Positions 25,257 through 34,529 of a stretch of DNA of 64,000 nt are shown here, piece by piece. Source of the stretch: Nakamurella multipartita DSM 44233 (GTDB lineage: Bacteria; Actinomycetota; Actinomycetes; Mycobacteriales; Nakamurellaceae); contig NC_013235.1 of assembly GCF_000024365.1 (NCBI RefSeq), positions 5,456,001 to 5,520,000 on the forward strand, given 5' to 3'. The notes under the pieces are model-generated. The model searched no databases, was not told the DNA's origin, and saw only the letters and a program-made list of their open reading frames with translations. Made by a program: the position numbers and the translations under genes. Positions within the stretch are counted from its first letter, which is position 1. Each line of letters starts with the position of its first letter.

Positions 25257-26582
25257 TCAGGTGAAAAGAGACTTGCCGAACCAGTCGCCCGGCGCGCTGA
25301 CTCCCGGCGGGCAGCCCCACAGGCCGCCGCCGATGTGGGCGATGTACTCGTTGAGCAGATCGCTCTTGCCCAGCCGGGTCTGCAGCACCTTGAACTGGGT
25401 CTGCGGGTCCCGCTGGTAGGCGATGAAGAACAGGCCGGCGGCGAGCTTGCCGGTGGCCGGGTCCTGGCCGTCGGTGTAGTTGTAGCCGCGACGCAGGATG
25501 GTCAGGCCGTTGTTCTGCTCCGGCGAGGCCAGCCGGATGTGGGCGTCGATGTCGATCACCGGCTGACCGTTGTCGCCGAGCTTGGCGTAGTCGGGCGCGG
25601 TGAACTCGTCACCCCCGGTCAGCGGCGCCCCAGTGTCCTTGAACCGGGCGAAGATCTTCTCCTGGTCCTCCAGGGGATCGGTGTCCCAGGACTCGATCTC
25701 CATCCGGATCTTGCGGGCGACCAGGTAGGAGCCGCCCCGCATCCACTCGTGCTCGGGGGCCAGGGACGCGCCGTTCGCGCCCACCCACACGTGCGCGTCC
25801 AGGGTCGCGGTGTCGTCGGCCCGCACGTTGCGGGTGCCGTCCTTGAAGCCCATCAGGTTGCGCGGGGTGACCTGCTGCGACCCGGTCGAGGACGCCCGCC
25901 CGAAGCCCAGCTGCGACCAGCGCAGGGTGGCGGTGCCGCGGGCCGCCCGGGCCAGGTTGCGGATGGCGTGGAAGACCACCTGGGGATCGTCCGCGCAGGC
26001 CTGCACGCACAGGTCGCCGTCGGACAGCTCGGCCCGCATCACCGCGTCACCGGGAATGGTGCCGAAGGCGGTCAGCTCGGGCGGCATCCGGTCGGCCAGC
26101 CCGAAGCGGTCGTCGAACAGGCTGGGGCCGAAGCCGACGGTGATGGTCAGCGAGTGCGCGCCCAGATCCATCGCCTCGCCGGTGTCGAACGGCGGCTGGG
26201 CCGGCTTGGTCGGCGAGTCGCTGACCTGCTTGCCCTGCGTCATCCGCGCGGCCATCGCCGCCCACCGGCCGAGCATCCGCTTGAGTTCCTCGACGTCGGT
26301 GGTGCTCACGTCGAAGGCGGCGAACATCAGCCGCTCCTGCTGCGGGGTGACGATCCCGGCCTGCCGCGCTCCGTAGAACGGGACGATCGCGTTGGCCTGC
26401 GCATCGGGGTCGGTCGAGGCTGCGCCGGTCGAGCCGGGGTCGGTCGACGCGGCGTTGGCCTCGGTCGCAGCCCGGATGCCGTACCCGGTCGCCACCCCGA
26501 CGCCGACCCCGACGCCGGCGGCCACGCCCAGGCCGGCGGCCCCGGTGAAGAACCGCCGACGTGAGGTGCCCTGCTCGGTCAT
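25257..26582 (-). CDS. efeB: EfeB: Tat-exported DyP-type heme peroxidase of the iron uptake system
   Basis: 441 residues. A twin-arginine signal is evident: SRRRFFTG at 7-14, then a Gly/Val-rich hydrophobic stretch. The DyP motif GFKDGTRN contains the catalytic Asp248, and the proximal heme His is expected in the conserved C-terminal half. GGSYLVARKIRMEIESWD and AYQRDPQTQFKVLQ fit EfeB rather than secreted dye-type enzymes. It is the third gene of efeUOB, 22 bp after efeO. In the pathway it acts in the periplasm or at the cell surface, releasing or oxidising iron from ferrous or heme sources for EfeO and EfeU. Confidence 0.93.
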   Translation of the reverse strand: MTEQGTSRRRFFTGAAGLGVAAGVGVGVGVATGYGIRAATEANAASTDPGSTGAASTDPDAQANAIVPFYGARQAGIVTPQQERLMFAAFDVSTTDVEELKRMLGRWAAMAARMTQGKQVSDSPTKPAQPPFDTGEAMDLGAHSLTITVGFGPSLFDDRFGLADRMPPELTAFGTIPGDAVMRAELSDGDLCVQACADDPQVVFHAIRNLARAARGTATLRWSQLGFGRASSTGSQQVTPRNLMGFKDGTRNVRADDTATLDAHVWVGANGASLAPEHEWMRGGSYLVARKIRMEIESWDTDPLEDQEKIFARFKDTGAPLTGGDEFTAPDYAKLGDNGQPVIDIDAHIRLASPEQNNGLTILRRGYNYTDGQDPATGKLAAGLFFIAYQRDPQTQFKVLQTRLGKSDLLNEYIAHIGGGLWGCPPGVSAPGDWFGKSLFT

Positions 26583-26604
26583 GCCTGTCTCGCCCGTCCG
26601 TGTC

Positions 26605-27861
26605 CTAGTTGGTGATCTTCTGCGCGACTGCCGACAGCGGCTCCTGCACCACCAGCAGCGCGGCGACCAGCGCCTTCTTGTCGGCGTCGGTCAGCTTGTC
26701 GTAGGAGACCCACCCGCTGGGCGAGGTCGGGTCCTTGTACGTGGCCAGCTTGGTGGTCAGCGCGTCGAAGGCCGCCGAGATCTGCGGCACGATCGTCGGG
26801 TCGATCTGGTTCAGGGCCGGCTTGAGCGTCGCGAACGCCTGCAACGATCCTTCCACGTTGGCCTCGAAGTCCAGCAGGTCGATCTTGGAGTACGCCTCCT
26901 CCTCGCCGGTGATCTTCGAGGCCAGCACCTCGTCCAGCAGGGTGGCCGCGCCGTTGGCGACCTCGAAGGCCTGGTAGCCACCGTCGGTGCCGGCGTTGGT
27001 CGCCGCCGACAGCTTCTGCGCCTGGGTCTGCAGGCTGGTGATGTCGACGATCAGCTGGTCGGCCAGGTCGCCCAGCCCCTCGGTGCTCTGCCGCTCGAAC
27101 AGGCCCTGCTCGATCGGGTGGAAACCGGTCCAGGTGGTGCCCTGCTCGACGTCACCGACGCGCAGGTCGATGGCCGGGTCCAGGTCCGGGAAGGACTCGG
27201 CGACCGGCTCGATGCGCTCGTAGAACGGCCGGGCCTTGATGTAGGCGGCCTGCGCGGCGGCCACGTCGCCGGCGTGGATCGCGGCGGCCATCTCCTGCAC
27301 CGGGACCAGCAGGAACGTGATCTGGTCGTCGACGTAGGCGGCGTAGTCCTTGGTCGCCTGGTCCAGCAGTGCGGCCAGGTCGGAGTCCTGGGCGGCCGCC
27401 TGCCCGGTCACCGTGAACGTGCTGCGCTCGGTGCTGGCCCCCGGGCAGTAGATCTCGAAGGTGCCGCCGTCCAGGCGGGCCGAGAACGTGCTGTCGAAAC
27501 CGGGCGCCAGGTTCTCCCGCTCGCCGACGATGCGCTGATCGGCGACCAGTTCGACCTCGGTGACGCCCACGGCGTCGACGTTGGTGACCACGAAGGTCAC
27601 CTGCCCGGCCGGCACGCTGTTCGGGCTGGCCACGCAGCCGTCCGCGTCGGTGACGGTGACGGTGACCTGGCCGGGCTGGGCCGATCCGGAGACTGACGCC
27701 GAGCCCGACGCCGCCGAACCGGTGGCCGCCGCATCGGAGGCCGACGCGGTCGTCGTGCCGCCGGACGACGCGGTCGTGGTCCCGGAGCCGCACGCGGTCA
27801 GGGTCAGGGCACCGGCCGTGAGCAGCGCGGCCGGCCAGAGCCGGCGGGTCCGGATGGACAT
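26605..27861 (-). CDS. efeO: EfeO: iron-binding lipoprotein (cupredoxin plus M75 imelysin-like domain)
   Basis: 418 residues. Lipoprotein signal: RRLWPAALLTAGALTLTACG with the lipobox LTAC. The cupredoxin-like domain spans about 60-165 (VTVTVTDADGCVASPNSVPAGQ through FEIYCPG). The M75 domain fills the rest with the metal-binding HPIEQGLFE motif. It delivers iron to the EfeU permease. It lies 117 bp after efeU; that gap carries two 10-bp direct repeats (GACAGGGGTC at 27883 and 27921). A Ser/Ala linker follows the lipobox. Confidence 0.93.
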   Translation of the reverse strand: MSIRTRRLWPAALLTAGALTLTACGSGTTTASSGGTTTASASDAAATGSAASGSASVSGSAQPGQVTVTVTDADGCVASPNSVPAGQVTFVVTNVDAVGVTEVELVADQRIVGERENLAPGFDSTFSARLDGGTFEIYCPGASTERSTFTVTGQAAAQDSDLAALLDQATKDYAAYVDDQITFLLVPVQEMAAAIHAGDVAAAQAAYIKARPFYERIEPVAESFPDLDPAIDLRVGDVEQGTTWTGFHPIEQGLFERQSTEGLGDLADQLIVDITSLQTQAQKLSAATNAGTDGGYQAFEVANGAATLLDEVLASKITGEEEAYSKIDLLDFEANVEGSLQAFATLKPALNQIDPTIVPQISAAFDALTTKLATYKDPTSPSGWVSYDKLTDADKKALVAALLVVQEPLSAVAQKITN

Positions 27862-27978
27862 GGGTTCTCCCGAAAGGTCATGGACAGGGGTCAGGACGGA
27901 CAGGCCGATCGACAGTGATCGACAGGGGTCGGTGGTGATCAGGTGGGCTGGGCCCGGTGCGCCGCCGGACCGGTGCGG

Positions 27979-29718
27979 CTAGGGACGGCGCGGTGGAACG
28001 GATCCGGCCAGCGACTGCTGGGGGCGGTCGGCCGGCGTCGCGGCCTGCGGTGACCGGTCGACCGGTGGTTGCGTCGCGGGGGTGGTCGCAGGAGTGGTCG
28101 CGGGGATGGTCGCTGACGGCCCGCGGGGCCGGGCGAGCAGCTTGGGCAGCCCGAACGCCAGCAGCACCAGGGCGAAGGCCACCAGCAGCCCCGGGATGAC
28201 CCGGCCGACGACCTGGTTGATGTCCCGGCTGTGTTCGAACTCGGCCACCTGGGCCAGGGCCGGGGCGAGCGCCGCGGGCGGCGTGCTTAGCGTGGTGTCT
28301 CCGATCGCCCCGACCTGGACCGGAGCTCGGTCGGCCACGGCCACCTGCACGGTGCGGACCAGCCGGACGTCGACCCCGACGACGATGCCCGACTCGGCAT
28401 CGGCGGTGACCGTGGGCGTCACGGTGTCGGTGTAGGACGCGGTGTAGGTGGTGCCGCTGGTCCCTGAGCGGATGCCGACGGGCAACCGCCCGCCGTTGAG
28501 CGCGGCCAACTGATCGGCCGTCAGGGTGGTGGACAGGCCGGCGGCGGCCGGATCGGGTGTCGAGCTCAGCGGGGTGCCGGCGAAAGTGGTGGCCGTCACC
28601 GAGGTCCCGTTCGCCAGCACGACCGCGGCGTGTCCGGTGGCCGTGAGCACGCTGGAGCCGCTGGTGCTGACGCCGCCGACCTGGACCGACAGCGTCGCCG
28701 GGGTGCCGGCCGACCCGCCGCCCAGGGCATCGAACGCCGCCTGCACGGTGGCCGTGCCGGTCGCCGAGCCGCCCGCCTCGACCAGCGTGAAGGGTCCCTG
28801 CACGTCGGTCCGCGGGGCGGGCACCGACGGCGCGGCCAGGGCCAGCCCGCCGGCCACGACCAGGGCGGCGGCGGCCGAACCGAGAAGGATCTTGCCCAGC
28901 GCACGGGGCGCGGGCGTGCGCTTGGGCGGCCACAGCACGACCAGCAGCATCGGCACGGCGTACAGCAGGTAGGCGATGACCTCGACCACCGGCAACGTCG
29001 AGCGGATGCCGAGCATGCCGGTCAGCAGCGACTCCTGCACCGAACCCGGCCGGGCCAGCGCGGTCAGGTCCAGCGCCTGCTGCTGGCCCACGGTCAGCCA
29101 GCCGGCCTCGTAGGCGGCCCGCAGGGTGCTCATCACCAGACCGGCGGCGACCAGCACCAGCACGGCGCCGGTGATGCGGAAGAACCGGGACAGGTTCAGC
29201 TTGATCCCGCCGCGGTAGACCAGGTAGCCCAGGACGACCGCGACGGCCACGCCGAGCACGACGCCGATCCCGGCCTGGATGGGCGAGATCGCGGACTGGA
29301 AGGCCGCCAGCAGGAAGACCGCGGTCTCGAAGCCTTCCCGGAACACGGCCAGGAAGGCCATGACGATCAGCGCGCCCGCCGAACCCCGGGCCAGCGCGCT
29401 GCCGGCCGCGCCCTGCAGGCTGCTGCGCAGGTCCCGGGAATGCTTGCGCATCCACAGGATCATGTACGTGATCATCAGCACGGCGATGCCGGCGACGACG
29501 CACTCGAGCATCTCCTGCTGCTGCTGCGGCAACTCCGAGCGCAGCAGCTGCAGCAGGACGCCGACCCCGAGGCAGATGGCGACGGCGATGCCCACGCCGA
29601 TCCACATCTGACGGATCGTGTCGGCCCGATTACTCTGCTTGAGGAAGGCCGCGATGATGCCGACGATCAGGGCAGCCTCGAGTCCTTCGCGCAGACCGAT
29701 GACGAACGTCGCAAGCAT
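27979..29718 (-). CDS. efeU: EfeU: FTR1-type iron permease with extra C-terminal extracytoplasmic domain
   Basis: 579 residues, about twice the length of E. coli EfeU. Residues 1-270 are the seven-helix FTR1 core with both ferric motifs, REGLE at 10-14 and REGFE at 127-131. A further membrane helix then leads to a ~200-residue beta-rich, Thr/Ser-rich extracytoplasmic domain (residues ~290-510), a final helix ([19 protein letters not shown]) and a Thr/Pro-rich tail. ATG 29718 follows AGGAGGTGG. It is the first gene of the operon, under an IdeR/DtxR-like box at 29786-29804. The extension is not part of standard FTR1, and I cannot assign its family. Confidence 0.9.
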   Translation of the reverse strand: MLATFVIGLREGLEAALIVGIIAAFLKQSNRADTIRQMWIGVGIAVAICLGVGVLLQLLRSELPQQQQEMLECVVAGIAVLMITYMILWMRKHSRDLRSSLQGAAGSALARGSAGALIVMAFLAVFREGFETAVFLLAAFQSAISPIQAGIGVVLGVAVAVVLGYLVYRGGIKLNLSRFFRITGAVLVLVAAGLVMSTLRAAYEAGWLTVGQQQALDLTALARPGSVQESLLTGMLGIRSTLPVVEVIAYLLYAVPMLLVVLWPPKRTPAPRALGKILLGSAAAALVVAGGLALAAPSVPAPRTDVQGPFTLVEAGGSATGTATVQAAFDALGGGSAGTPATLSVQVGGVSTSGSSVLTATGHAAVVLANGTSVTATTFAGTPLSSTPDPAAAGLSTTLTADQLAALNGGRLPVGIRSGTSGTTYTASYTDTVTPTVTADAESGIVVGVDVRLVRTVQVAVADRAPVQVGAIGDTTLSTPPAALAPALAQVAEFEHSRDINQVVGRVIPGLLVAFALVLLAFGLPKLLARPRGPSATIPATTPATTPATQPPVDRSPQAATPADRPQQSLAGSVPPRRP

Positions 29719-29785
29719 GCCCACCTCCTGACTCGGGCCCACCGACTGGCCCGGCCGCGTCGCGACCAGCACCCGGGCCGAGCCA

Positions 29786-29804
29786 TTTGGTTAGCCTGCC
29801 CTAG
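29786..29804. promoter_or_regulatory. IdeR/DtxR-type iron box upstream of efeU
   Basis: TTTGGTTAGCCTGCCCTAG matches the palindromic iron-box consensus TTAGGTTAGCCTAACCTAA at 15 of 19 positions, with a perfect left half-site GGTTAGCCT. It lies 68-86 bp upstream of the efeU ATG and next to the deformylase promoter. Iron-loaded IdeR/DtxR binding would repress efeUOB when iron is sufficient. The regulator gene is not in the window. Confidence 0.75.
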
Positions 29805-29889
29805 CCAGGCACCTTACATCCGATTCCCGGGAATACCGCACGGGTCAAAGGTCCCAATCCGGCCGTGCGATCTTCGCCGCGTCATTTCG

Positions 29890-29895
29890 TACGCT
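29890..29895 (+). promoter_or_regulatory. Leaderless -10 element (TACGCT) of def
   Basis: TACGCT, six bases (GTTCCG), ATG 29902. No ribosome site is present, so transcription probably starts at the ATG. Confidence 0.5.
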
Positions 29896-29901
29896 GTTCC
29901 G

Positions 29902-30474
29902 ATGACCATCCGCCCCATCGTGATCTGCGGCGAGCCGGTGTTGCACCGGCCGACCCGCCCGGTCACCGAGTTCGGCACGCCCGAGCTCAACACGCTGATC
30001 CAGGACATGTTCGAGACCAACGAGGCCGCGCACGGCGCGGGCCTGGCGGCCAACCAGATCGGCGACGACCGGCGGTTGTTCATCTACGACTGCCCCGACC
30101 AGGGATCACGGCGGCGCGGCTACATCATCAATCCGACGATCGAGACCTCGCCGATCCCGACGAACATGCCCGATCCGGATGACGACTCCGAGGGTTGCCT
30201 GTCCGTGCCCGGCGAGAACTTCCCCACCGGTCGGGCCGACTGGGCCCGGGTGAAGGGCTTCGACTCCGATGGCGAACCGATCGAGGTGGAAGGCACCGGT
30301 TTCTTCGCCCGCTGCCTGCAGCACGAGACCGACCACCTGGACGGCCACCTCTACATCGACCGGCTGATCGGCAAGAACCAGAAGCGGGCCTTCAAGGCGG
30401 TGCGCGAGAACGGGTGGGGCGTCCCCGGGCTGACCTGGATGCCGGGCAAGGACCCCGATCCGTTCGGGCACTGA
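29902..30474 (+). CDS. def: Peptide deformylase
   Basis: 190 residues. All three family motifs are present: [18 protein letters not shown] (metal Cys) and [10 protein letters not shown] (two metal His and catalytic Glu). It removes the formyl group from nascent N-terminal Met. The N-terminus and the ~25-residue basic C-terminal extension ending in [10 protein letters not shown] are typical of actinobacterial type I/III enzymes. It is divergent from efeU and does not share its iron box in an obvious way. Confidence 0.95.
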   Translation: MTIRPIVICGEPVLHRPTRPVTEFGTPELNTLIQDMFETNEAAHGAGLAANQIGDDRRLFIYDCPDQGSRRRGYIINPTIETSPIPTNMPDPDDDSEGCLSVPGENFPTGRADWARVKGFDSDGEPIEVEGTGFFARCLQHETDHLDGHLYIDRLIGKNQKRAFKAVRENGWGVPGLTWMPGKDPDPFGH

Positions 30475-30568
30475 CCGCCCGGAGACCGGCCGAGTGCCGG
30501 CCGGTCCCGGATCCTCGCTCCGACAAGCATGTGACCATCCGCCCACCGATGGCGTGAACAAGGGTGGA

Positions 30569-30574
30569 TAGGGT
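30569..30574 (+). promoter_or_regulatory. -10 element (TAGGGT) of the otsAB leader transcript
   Basis: TAGGGT, seven bases (GGGAACT), then GTG 30582, the first codon of a short frame coupled to the trehalose gene. It fits the leaderless spacing seen elsewhere in the window. Confidence 0.5.
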
Positions 30575-30581
30575 GGGAACT

Positions 30582-30662
30582 GTGCAGACCGTGAACACCT
30601 TGACCTCCCCCGTGACGTCCGGCCCGATCCTGCACATCCCCGCGGCCCGGAGCGGCCGGTGA
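30582..30662 (+). CDS. Putative 26-residue leaderless leader peptide coupled to the trehalose gene
   Basis: GTG 30582 opens a frame reading [18 protein letters not shown] and then IPAARSGR. Its TGA (30660-30662) overlaps the GTG start of the trehalose gene as GTGA. It starts seven bases after a TAGGGT -10 and has no ribosome site. The peptide has no attenuator-like run of one amino acid, so simple translational coupling is more likely than amino-acid sensing. Confidence 0.4.
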   Translation: MQTVNTLTSPVTSGPILHIPAARSGR

Positions 30663-33061
30663 GCGCACCCACCGCGGCCGACGACCTGAGCGAGGAACGC
30701 CGCGACGCGAGTGCCCGCAACGGGCACGCCCACGGCGCCGACCGCGCGAACGGGTCCCGAGACGAAGGCCCGGACGGCGACGAGGGCCTGGACGACGGCG
30801 AGGCACTGAGCAGCGCCCAGGCCCAGATGGTCGTGGTCGCCAACCGGCTGCCCTTCGACATCGAGAAGCTGCCCGACGGCAGCACCCGCGCCCGGCAGGC
30901 CCCCGGCGGGCTGGTCACCGCGCTGGCCCCCATCTTGTCCCGGCGGCAGGGCGCGTGGATCGGCTGGCCGGGCTCCCCCGACGTCGAGCTGGAGCCGACG
31001 TCCACCGACGGGCTGAGCCTGCACCCGGTCACCCTGACCGCGGACGAGGTCGACAACTACTACGAGGGGTTCTCCAACGAGACCCTGTGGCCGCTCTACC
31101 ACGACGCCGTCGTCGAATCGCGATTCCACCGCGAATGGTGGGAGGCCTACCAGAAGGTCAACGAGCGGTTCGCCCAGGCCGCCGCCGATCTGGCCGCCCC
31201 CGGCGCCACCGTCTGGGTGCACGACTACCAGCTGCAGCTGGTGCCGCAGTTCCTGCGGCGGCTGCGCCCGGACGTGCGGATCGGCTTCTTTTTGCACATC
31301 CCGTTCCCGCCGGTCGAGCTGTTCATGCGGCTGCCGTGGCGGGTGCAGATCATCAACGGGCTGCTGGGCGCGGACCTCATCGGCTTCCAGCTCCCCGGCG
31401 GCGCCCGCAACTTCGCCCGCCTGGCCAAGTCGCTGACCGGCGCCGTCACCACCGGCGGCACCATCGAGCACGAGGGCCGGCAGATCCGGGCCGCCGCCTA
31501 CCCGATCGCCATCGACTCGGCCGCGCAGTCCGCGCTGGCCGCCACCCCCAAGGTGCACGAGGCGGCCAAGGCTCTGCGGGCGGATCTGGGCGACCCCAAG
31601 AAGATCATCCTGGGCGTCGACCGGCTGGACTACACCAAGGGCATCGACGTGCGGCTGCGCGCATTCGGCGAGCTGCTCAAGGAGGACGACCCGGCGGTCC
31701 AGGACGCCGTCATGGTGCAGATCGCCACCCCCAGCCGGGAGCGGCTGGGCTCCTACCGGCGGATGCGTGAGCAGATCGAGCAGCAGGTCGGCGCCCTCAA
31801 CGGCGACTACGGCCGGATCGGCCGGCCGGCCGTGCACTACCTGCACCAGTCGCTGCCCCGCGAGGAGCTGGCTGCGTTCTACGTGGCCGCCGATGTGATG
31901 ACGGTGACGCCGTTCCGGGACGGAATGAACCTGGTCGCCAAGGAGTACGTGGCCTGCCGGGTCGACGGCGGCGGTGTGCTGCTGCTCTCGGAGTTCACCG
32001 GTGCGGCCAAGGAGTTGCGGGCCGGCCTGCTGGTCAACCCGTACGACACCGACGGGGTCAAGCGGCATCTGCGGGAGGCGCTGACCATGCCATCGGTGGA
32101 GGCCCGCCGGCGGATGCGCTCGCTGCGCCGCCAGGTGCTGACCCATGACGTCGATCGGTGGGCCGCGGCCTTCCTGTCGGCTCTGGAGCACACCCGCGAT
32201 CACCTGGCCGACGCGATGCACCGGCTGCCCAGCGAGGTGGTGGCCAAGCTGCACCAGATCGCCGAGACCCAGCGGCTGCTGGTGGCCACCGACTTCGACG
32301 GCTGCCTCGCGCCGATCGTCGACGACCCGGCCACCGCCCGGCCGCTGCCGGAGTCGATGGAAGCCCTGCAAACCATGACGGCCACCCCCGGCACCGTGGT
32401 CGCGGTGGTCTCCGGCCGGGCGCTGTCCGACCTGGAGATGCTGCTCGGCCCGGCCGAGCGGATCCATCTGGTCGGCAGCCACGGCGCCGAGACCTCGGCC
32501 GAGGACCGCGAAGAGACCTCGCTGCTCAGCCCGGACGACGCCAAGCGACTGGGCCGGCTGCGGTTGGAGCTGCAGCAGATCACGGCCGAATACCCCAAGG
32601 TCCGCCTGGAGCTCAAGCCGACCGGGATCGCCGTGCACCTGCGCGGCATGGACGCCCAGGACGCGGCCGCCGTCACCGCCTCGGTCGAGGAGAACCCGGC
32701 GACCTGGCCGGGCGTGCACCTGCTGCGCGGCAAGAAGGTCCTCGAGCTGACCGTGGTGACCACCAACAAGGGCCGCGCGCTCAAGGCCCTGATGAAGGCG
32801 AACCACTGCACGGCCACCGTCTTCATCGGCGACGACATCACCGACGAGAACGCGTTCGGCGTGCTGGAGGACGGGGACGTCGGCATCAAGGTCGGCCCCG
32901 GCCGGACGGTGGCCGACGCCCGGATCGCCGATCCGGGCCGGGTCGCCGACGTGCTCAACGTGCTCGCCGACAGCCGGCGCCGGGTGATCAAGAAGCGCTC
33001 CCAGCACGCCGCGGGCACGTCCGGACCGGTGGCCAAGGACCAGCAGCCCCCCGCGTCCTGA
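30659..33061 (+). CDS. Trehalose-6-phosphate synthase/phosphatase fusion (OtsA-OtsB)
   Basis: 800 residues. After an acidic ~50-residue leader, the glucosyltransferase (GT20) domain starts at [15 protein letters not shown]. It carries [27 protein letters not shown] and [12 protein letters not shown]. The C-terminal HAD-type phosphatase begins near 540 with the nucleophile motif DFDG (Asp545, Asp547) and ends with [12 protein letters not shown]. One chain therefore makes trehalose from UDP-glucose and glucose-6-phosphate via trehalose-6-phosphate. In many actinobacteria the two steps are separate genes. The start is GTG 30659 with a weak upstream AG-rich stretch and coupling to the leader frame. 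Confidence 0.93.
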   Translation: MSAPTAADDLSEERRDASARNGHAHGADRANGSRDEGPDGDEGLDDGEALSSAQAQMVVVANRLPFDIEKLPDGSTRARQAPGGLVTALAPILSRRQGAWIGWPGSPDVELEPTSTDGLSLHPVTLTADEVDNYYEGFSNETLWPLYHDAVVESRFHREWWEAYQKVNERFAQAAADLAAPGATVWVHDYQLQLVPQFLRRLRPDVRIGFFLHIPFPPVELFMRLPWRVQIINGLLGADLIGFQLPGGARNFARLAKSLTGAVTTGGTIEHEGRQIRAAAYPIAIDSAAQSALAATPKVHEAAKALRADLGDPKKIILGVDRLDYTKGIDVRLRAFGELLKEDDPAVQDAVMVQIATPSRERLGSYRRMREQIEQQVGALNGDYGRIGRPAVHYLHQSLPREELAAFYVAADVMTVTPFRDGMNLVAKEYVACRVDGGGVLLLSEFTGAAKELRAGLLVNPYDTDGVKRHLREALTMPSVEARRRMRSLRRQVLTHDVDRWAAAFLSALEHTRDHLADAMHRLPSEVVAKLHQIAETQRLLVATDFDGCLAPIVDDPATARPLPESMEALQTMTATPGTVVAVVSGRALSDLEMLLGPAERIHLVGSHGAETSAEDREETSLLSPDDAKRLGRLRLELQQITAEYPKVRLELKPTGIAVHLRGMDAQDAAAVTASVEENPATWPGVHLLRGKKVLELTVVTTNKGRALKALMKANHCTATVFIGDDITDENAFGVLEDGDVGIKVGPGRTVADARIADPGRVADVLNVLADSRRRVIKKRSQHAAGTSGPVAKDQQPPAS

Positions 33062-33069
33062 CCGAACAA

Positions 33070-33085
33070 CCGGCCGGTCGGCCGG
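33070..33085. terminator. Possible bidirectional terminator hairpin between convergent genes
   Basis: CCGGCC-GGTC-GGCCGG forms a 6-bp all-GC stem with a tetraloop, between the trehalose gene and the convergent peptidase gene. There is no T-run on either strand. Confidence 0.35.
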
Positions 33086-33096
33086 CCCCGCCGCCG

Positions 33097-34035
33097 TCAC
33101 GGGTCGAACCCGGCGATGGCGGCGGTCAGCTCGTCGGTCATCGACGCCCCGCTGTGCCCGCTGTCGGCCAGCACCACCAGGCGGCTGGCCGGCCAGCGCC
33201 GGTGCAGTTCCCAGGCCGCCGACAGCGGGCCGCTGACGTCGTACCGGCCGTGGATCAGCACGCCGGGCAGGTCGGTGATCGTGGCCATCGCGCCGAGCAC
33301 GCCGTCCGGGGGCAGGAAGCAGTCGTTGGCCCAGTAGTGGATGACCAGGGTGGCGAACTGGGCGCGGAACTGCGGGTCGGCGAACGCCGCGGACGGGGCC
33401 CAGTCCGGGGCCAGCGAAACGTGCACGTCCTCCCAGGCGCACCAGGCCGCCGCCGCGGCCGCCCGCACCTCCGGGTCGGGGTCGGTGATCCGCTCCCGGT
33501 AGGCGTCCAGGACCCGCTGGCCGGGCCGTCGCCCGGATGCGGCGGCGAACTCGTCCCACTCCCGCGGGAACACGTGCCGCATCGACTCGGTGATCCATTC
33601 CAGGTACTCCCGGCCGCCCGTGGTGACCGCGGCCAGGACCAGCCCGGACACCCGGTCGGGGTGCCGCTGCGCGTAGGCCAGGGCCAGGGTGACGCCCCAC
33701 GACCCGCCGACCACCAGCCAGCGGTCGATGCCCAGGTGGACCCGCAACGTTTCGATGTCCTGGATCAGTTGGTCGGTGGTGTTGCCGGCCAGCGAGGCCA
33801 GGTCCTGGTGGGCCAGCGGCCGGCTACGTCCGCATCCGCGCTGGTCCAGGTACACCACACGCCAGCGGTCCGGGTCGAACCGCCGCCGGTATCCGCCGGA
33901 CATCGGCGCGCCCGGGCCGCCGTGCAGGAACAGGGCCGGCCGGCCACGCGGGTTCCCCGAGCACTCCCAGTACAGCTGCGCACCGTGCGCGGCCGGCAGC
34001 AGACCGGTCGCGTACGGCTCGATCGGCGTGCTCAC
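33097..34035 (-). CDS. pip: Proline iminopeptidase (alpha/beta hydrolase)
   Basis: 312 residues. The oxyanion motif is LFLHGGPGAPMSGGYRRRFD and VVYLDQRGCGRS is diagnostic of S33 iminopeptidases. The nucleophile Ser is in VVGGSWGVTLAL, and the late Asp and His lie in IHGRYDVSGP and ADSGHSG. It is cytosolic and releases N-terminal Pro from short peptides. GTG 34035 lies two bases after the stop of the VOC gene, so the two are co-transcribed. Confidence 0.92.
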   Translation of the reverse strand: MSTPIEPYATGLLPAAHGAQLYWECSGNPRGRPALFLHGGPGAPMSGGYRRRFDPDRWRVVYLDQRGCGRSRPLAHQDLASLAGNTTDQLIQDIETLRVHLGIDRWLVVGGSWGVTLALAYAQRHPDRVSGLVLAAVTTGGREYLEWITESMRHVFPREWDEFAAASGRRPGQRVLDAYRERITDPDPEVRAAAAAAWCAWEDVHVSLAPDWAPSAAFADPQFRAQFATLVIHYWANDCFLPPDGVLGAMATITDLPGVLIHGRYDVSGPLSAAWELHRRWPASRLVVLADSGHSGASMTDELTAAIAGFDP

Positions 34036-34037
34036 GG

Positions 34038-34421
34038 TCAGTCGGCCGGCGGCCGATGGCAGACGGCCTCGACGTTGTTGCCGTCCGGGTCGCGGACGAA
34101 CACGCCGTAGTAGTTCGGGTGGTACTCCGGCCAGACCCGCGGTGCGTGCAGGATCTCCCGGCCCAACCCGACGGCGACCCGGTGCACCTCGTCGACGACC
34201 TCGCGGCTGCCCGCGGTGAACGCGACGTGCGACTGCCGGCCGCCGGGATCGGTCGCCTCGCTCAGCCAGAAATACGGATGCTCAGACGGGCCGTAGCCGA
34301 CGGCCACCCCGTAATCCATGACCCGGCCGTATCCCAGCGGGGCGAAGAACGCGTCGTACCAGGCCGTCGCCGCGGCCAGGTCATCGGACTGCAACCCGAA
34401 GTGATCGATCATGACCCGCAC
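34038..34421 (-). CDS. VOC-family (glyoxalase/bleomycin-resistance-like) protein
   Basis: 127 residues with the two beta-alpha-beta-beta-beta modules of the vicinal oxygen chelate fold. MIDHFGLQSDDLAAATAWYD opens it, HVAFTAGSREVVDEVH is the second module start and the last strand is YGVFVRDPDGNNVEAVCH with the usual metal Glu. His/Glu metal positions are present, so it may be a small dioxygenase or lyase, but the reaction is not predictable. It is the upstream partner of pip. Confidence 0.85.
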   Translation of the reverse strand: MRVMIDHFGLQSDDLAAATAWYDAFFAPLGYGRVMDYGVAVGYGPSEHPYFWLSEATDPGGRQSHVAFTAGSREVVDEVHRVAVGLGREILHAPRVWPEYHPNYYGVFVRDPDGNNVEAVCHRPPAD

Positions 34422-34468
34422 TCTGCCACCGGGGTCTGACAGCGGCCCCCTTCCGACCCCTACCCAGA

Positions 34469-34529
34469 GTTGATCATGGACAGATTGCCGTTTTCAGTCC
34501 TCCGAAGCGGCACTCTGTCCATGATCAAC
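34469..34529. repeat. Long imperfect inverted repeat, TTGATCATGG family (copy 2)
   Basis: Arms of 22 nt at 34469-34490 and 34508-34529 match at 21 of 22 positions around a 17-nt loop. The arm core GTTGATCATGG(A/G) recurs in the element at 8155-8217. The AI-2E gene ends inside it: its stop codon at 34494-34496 is in the loop and its last residues VDHGQSAASED are read from the right arm. Confidence 0.88.
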
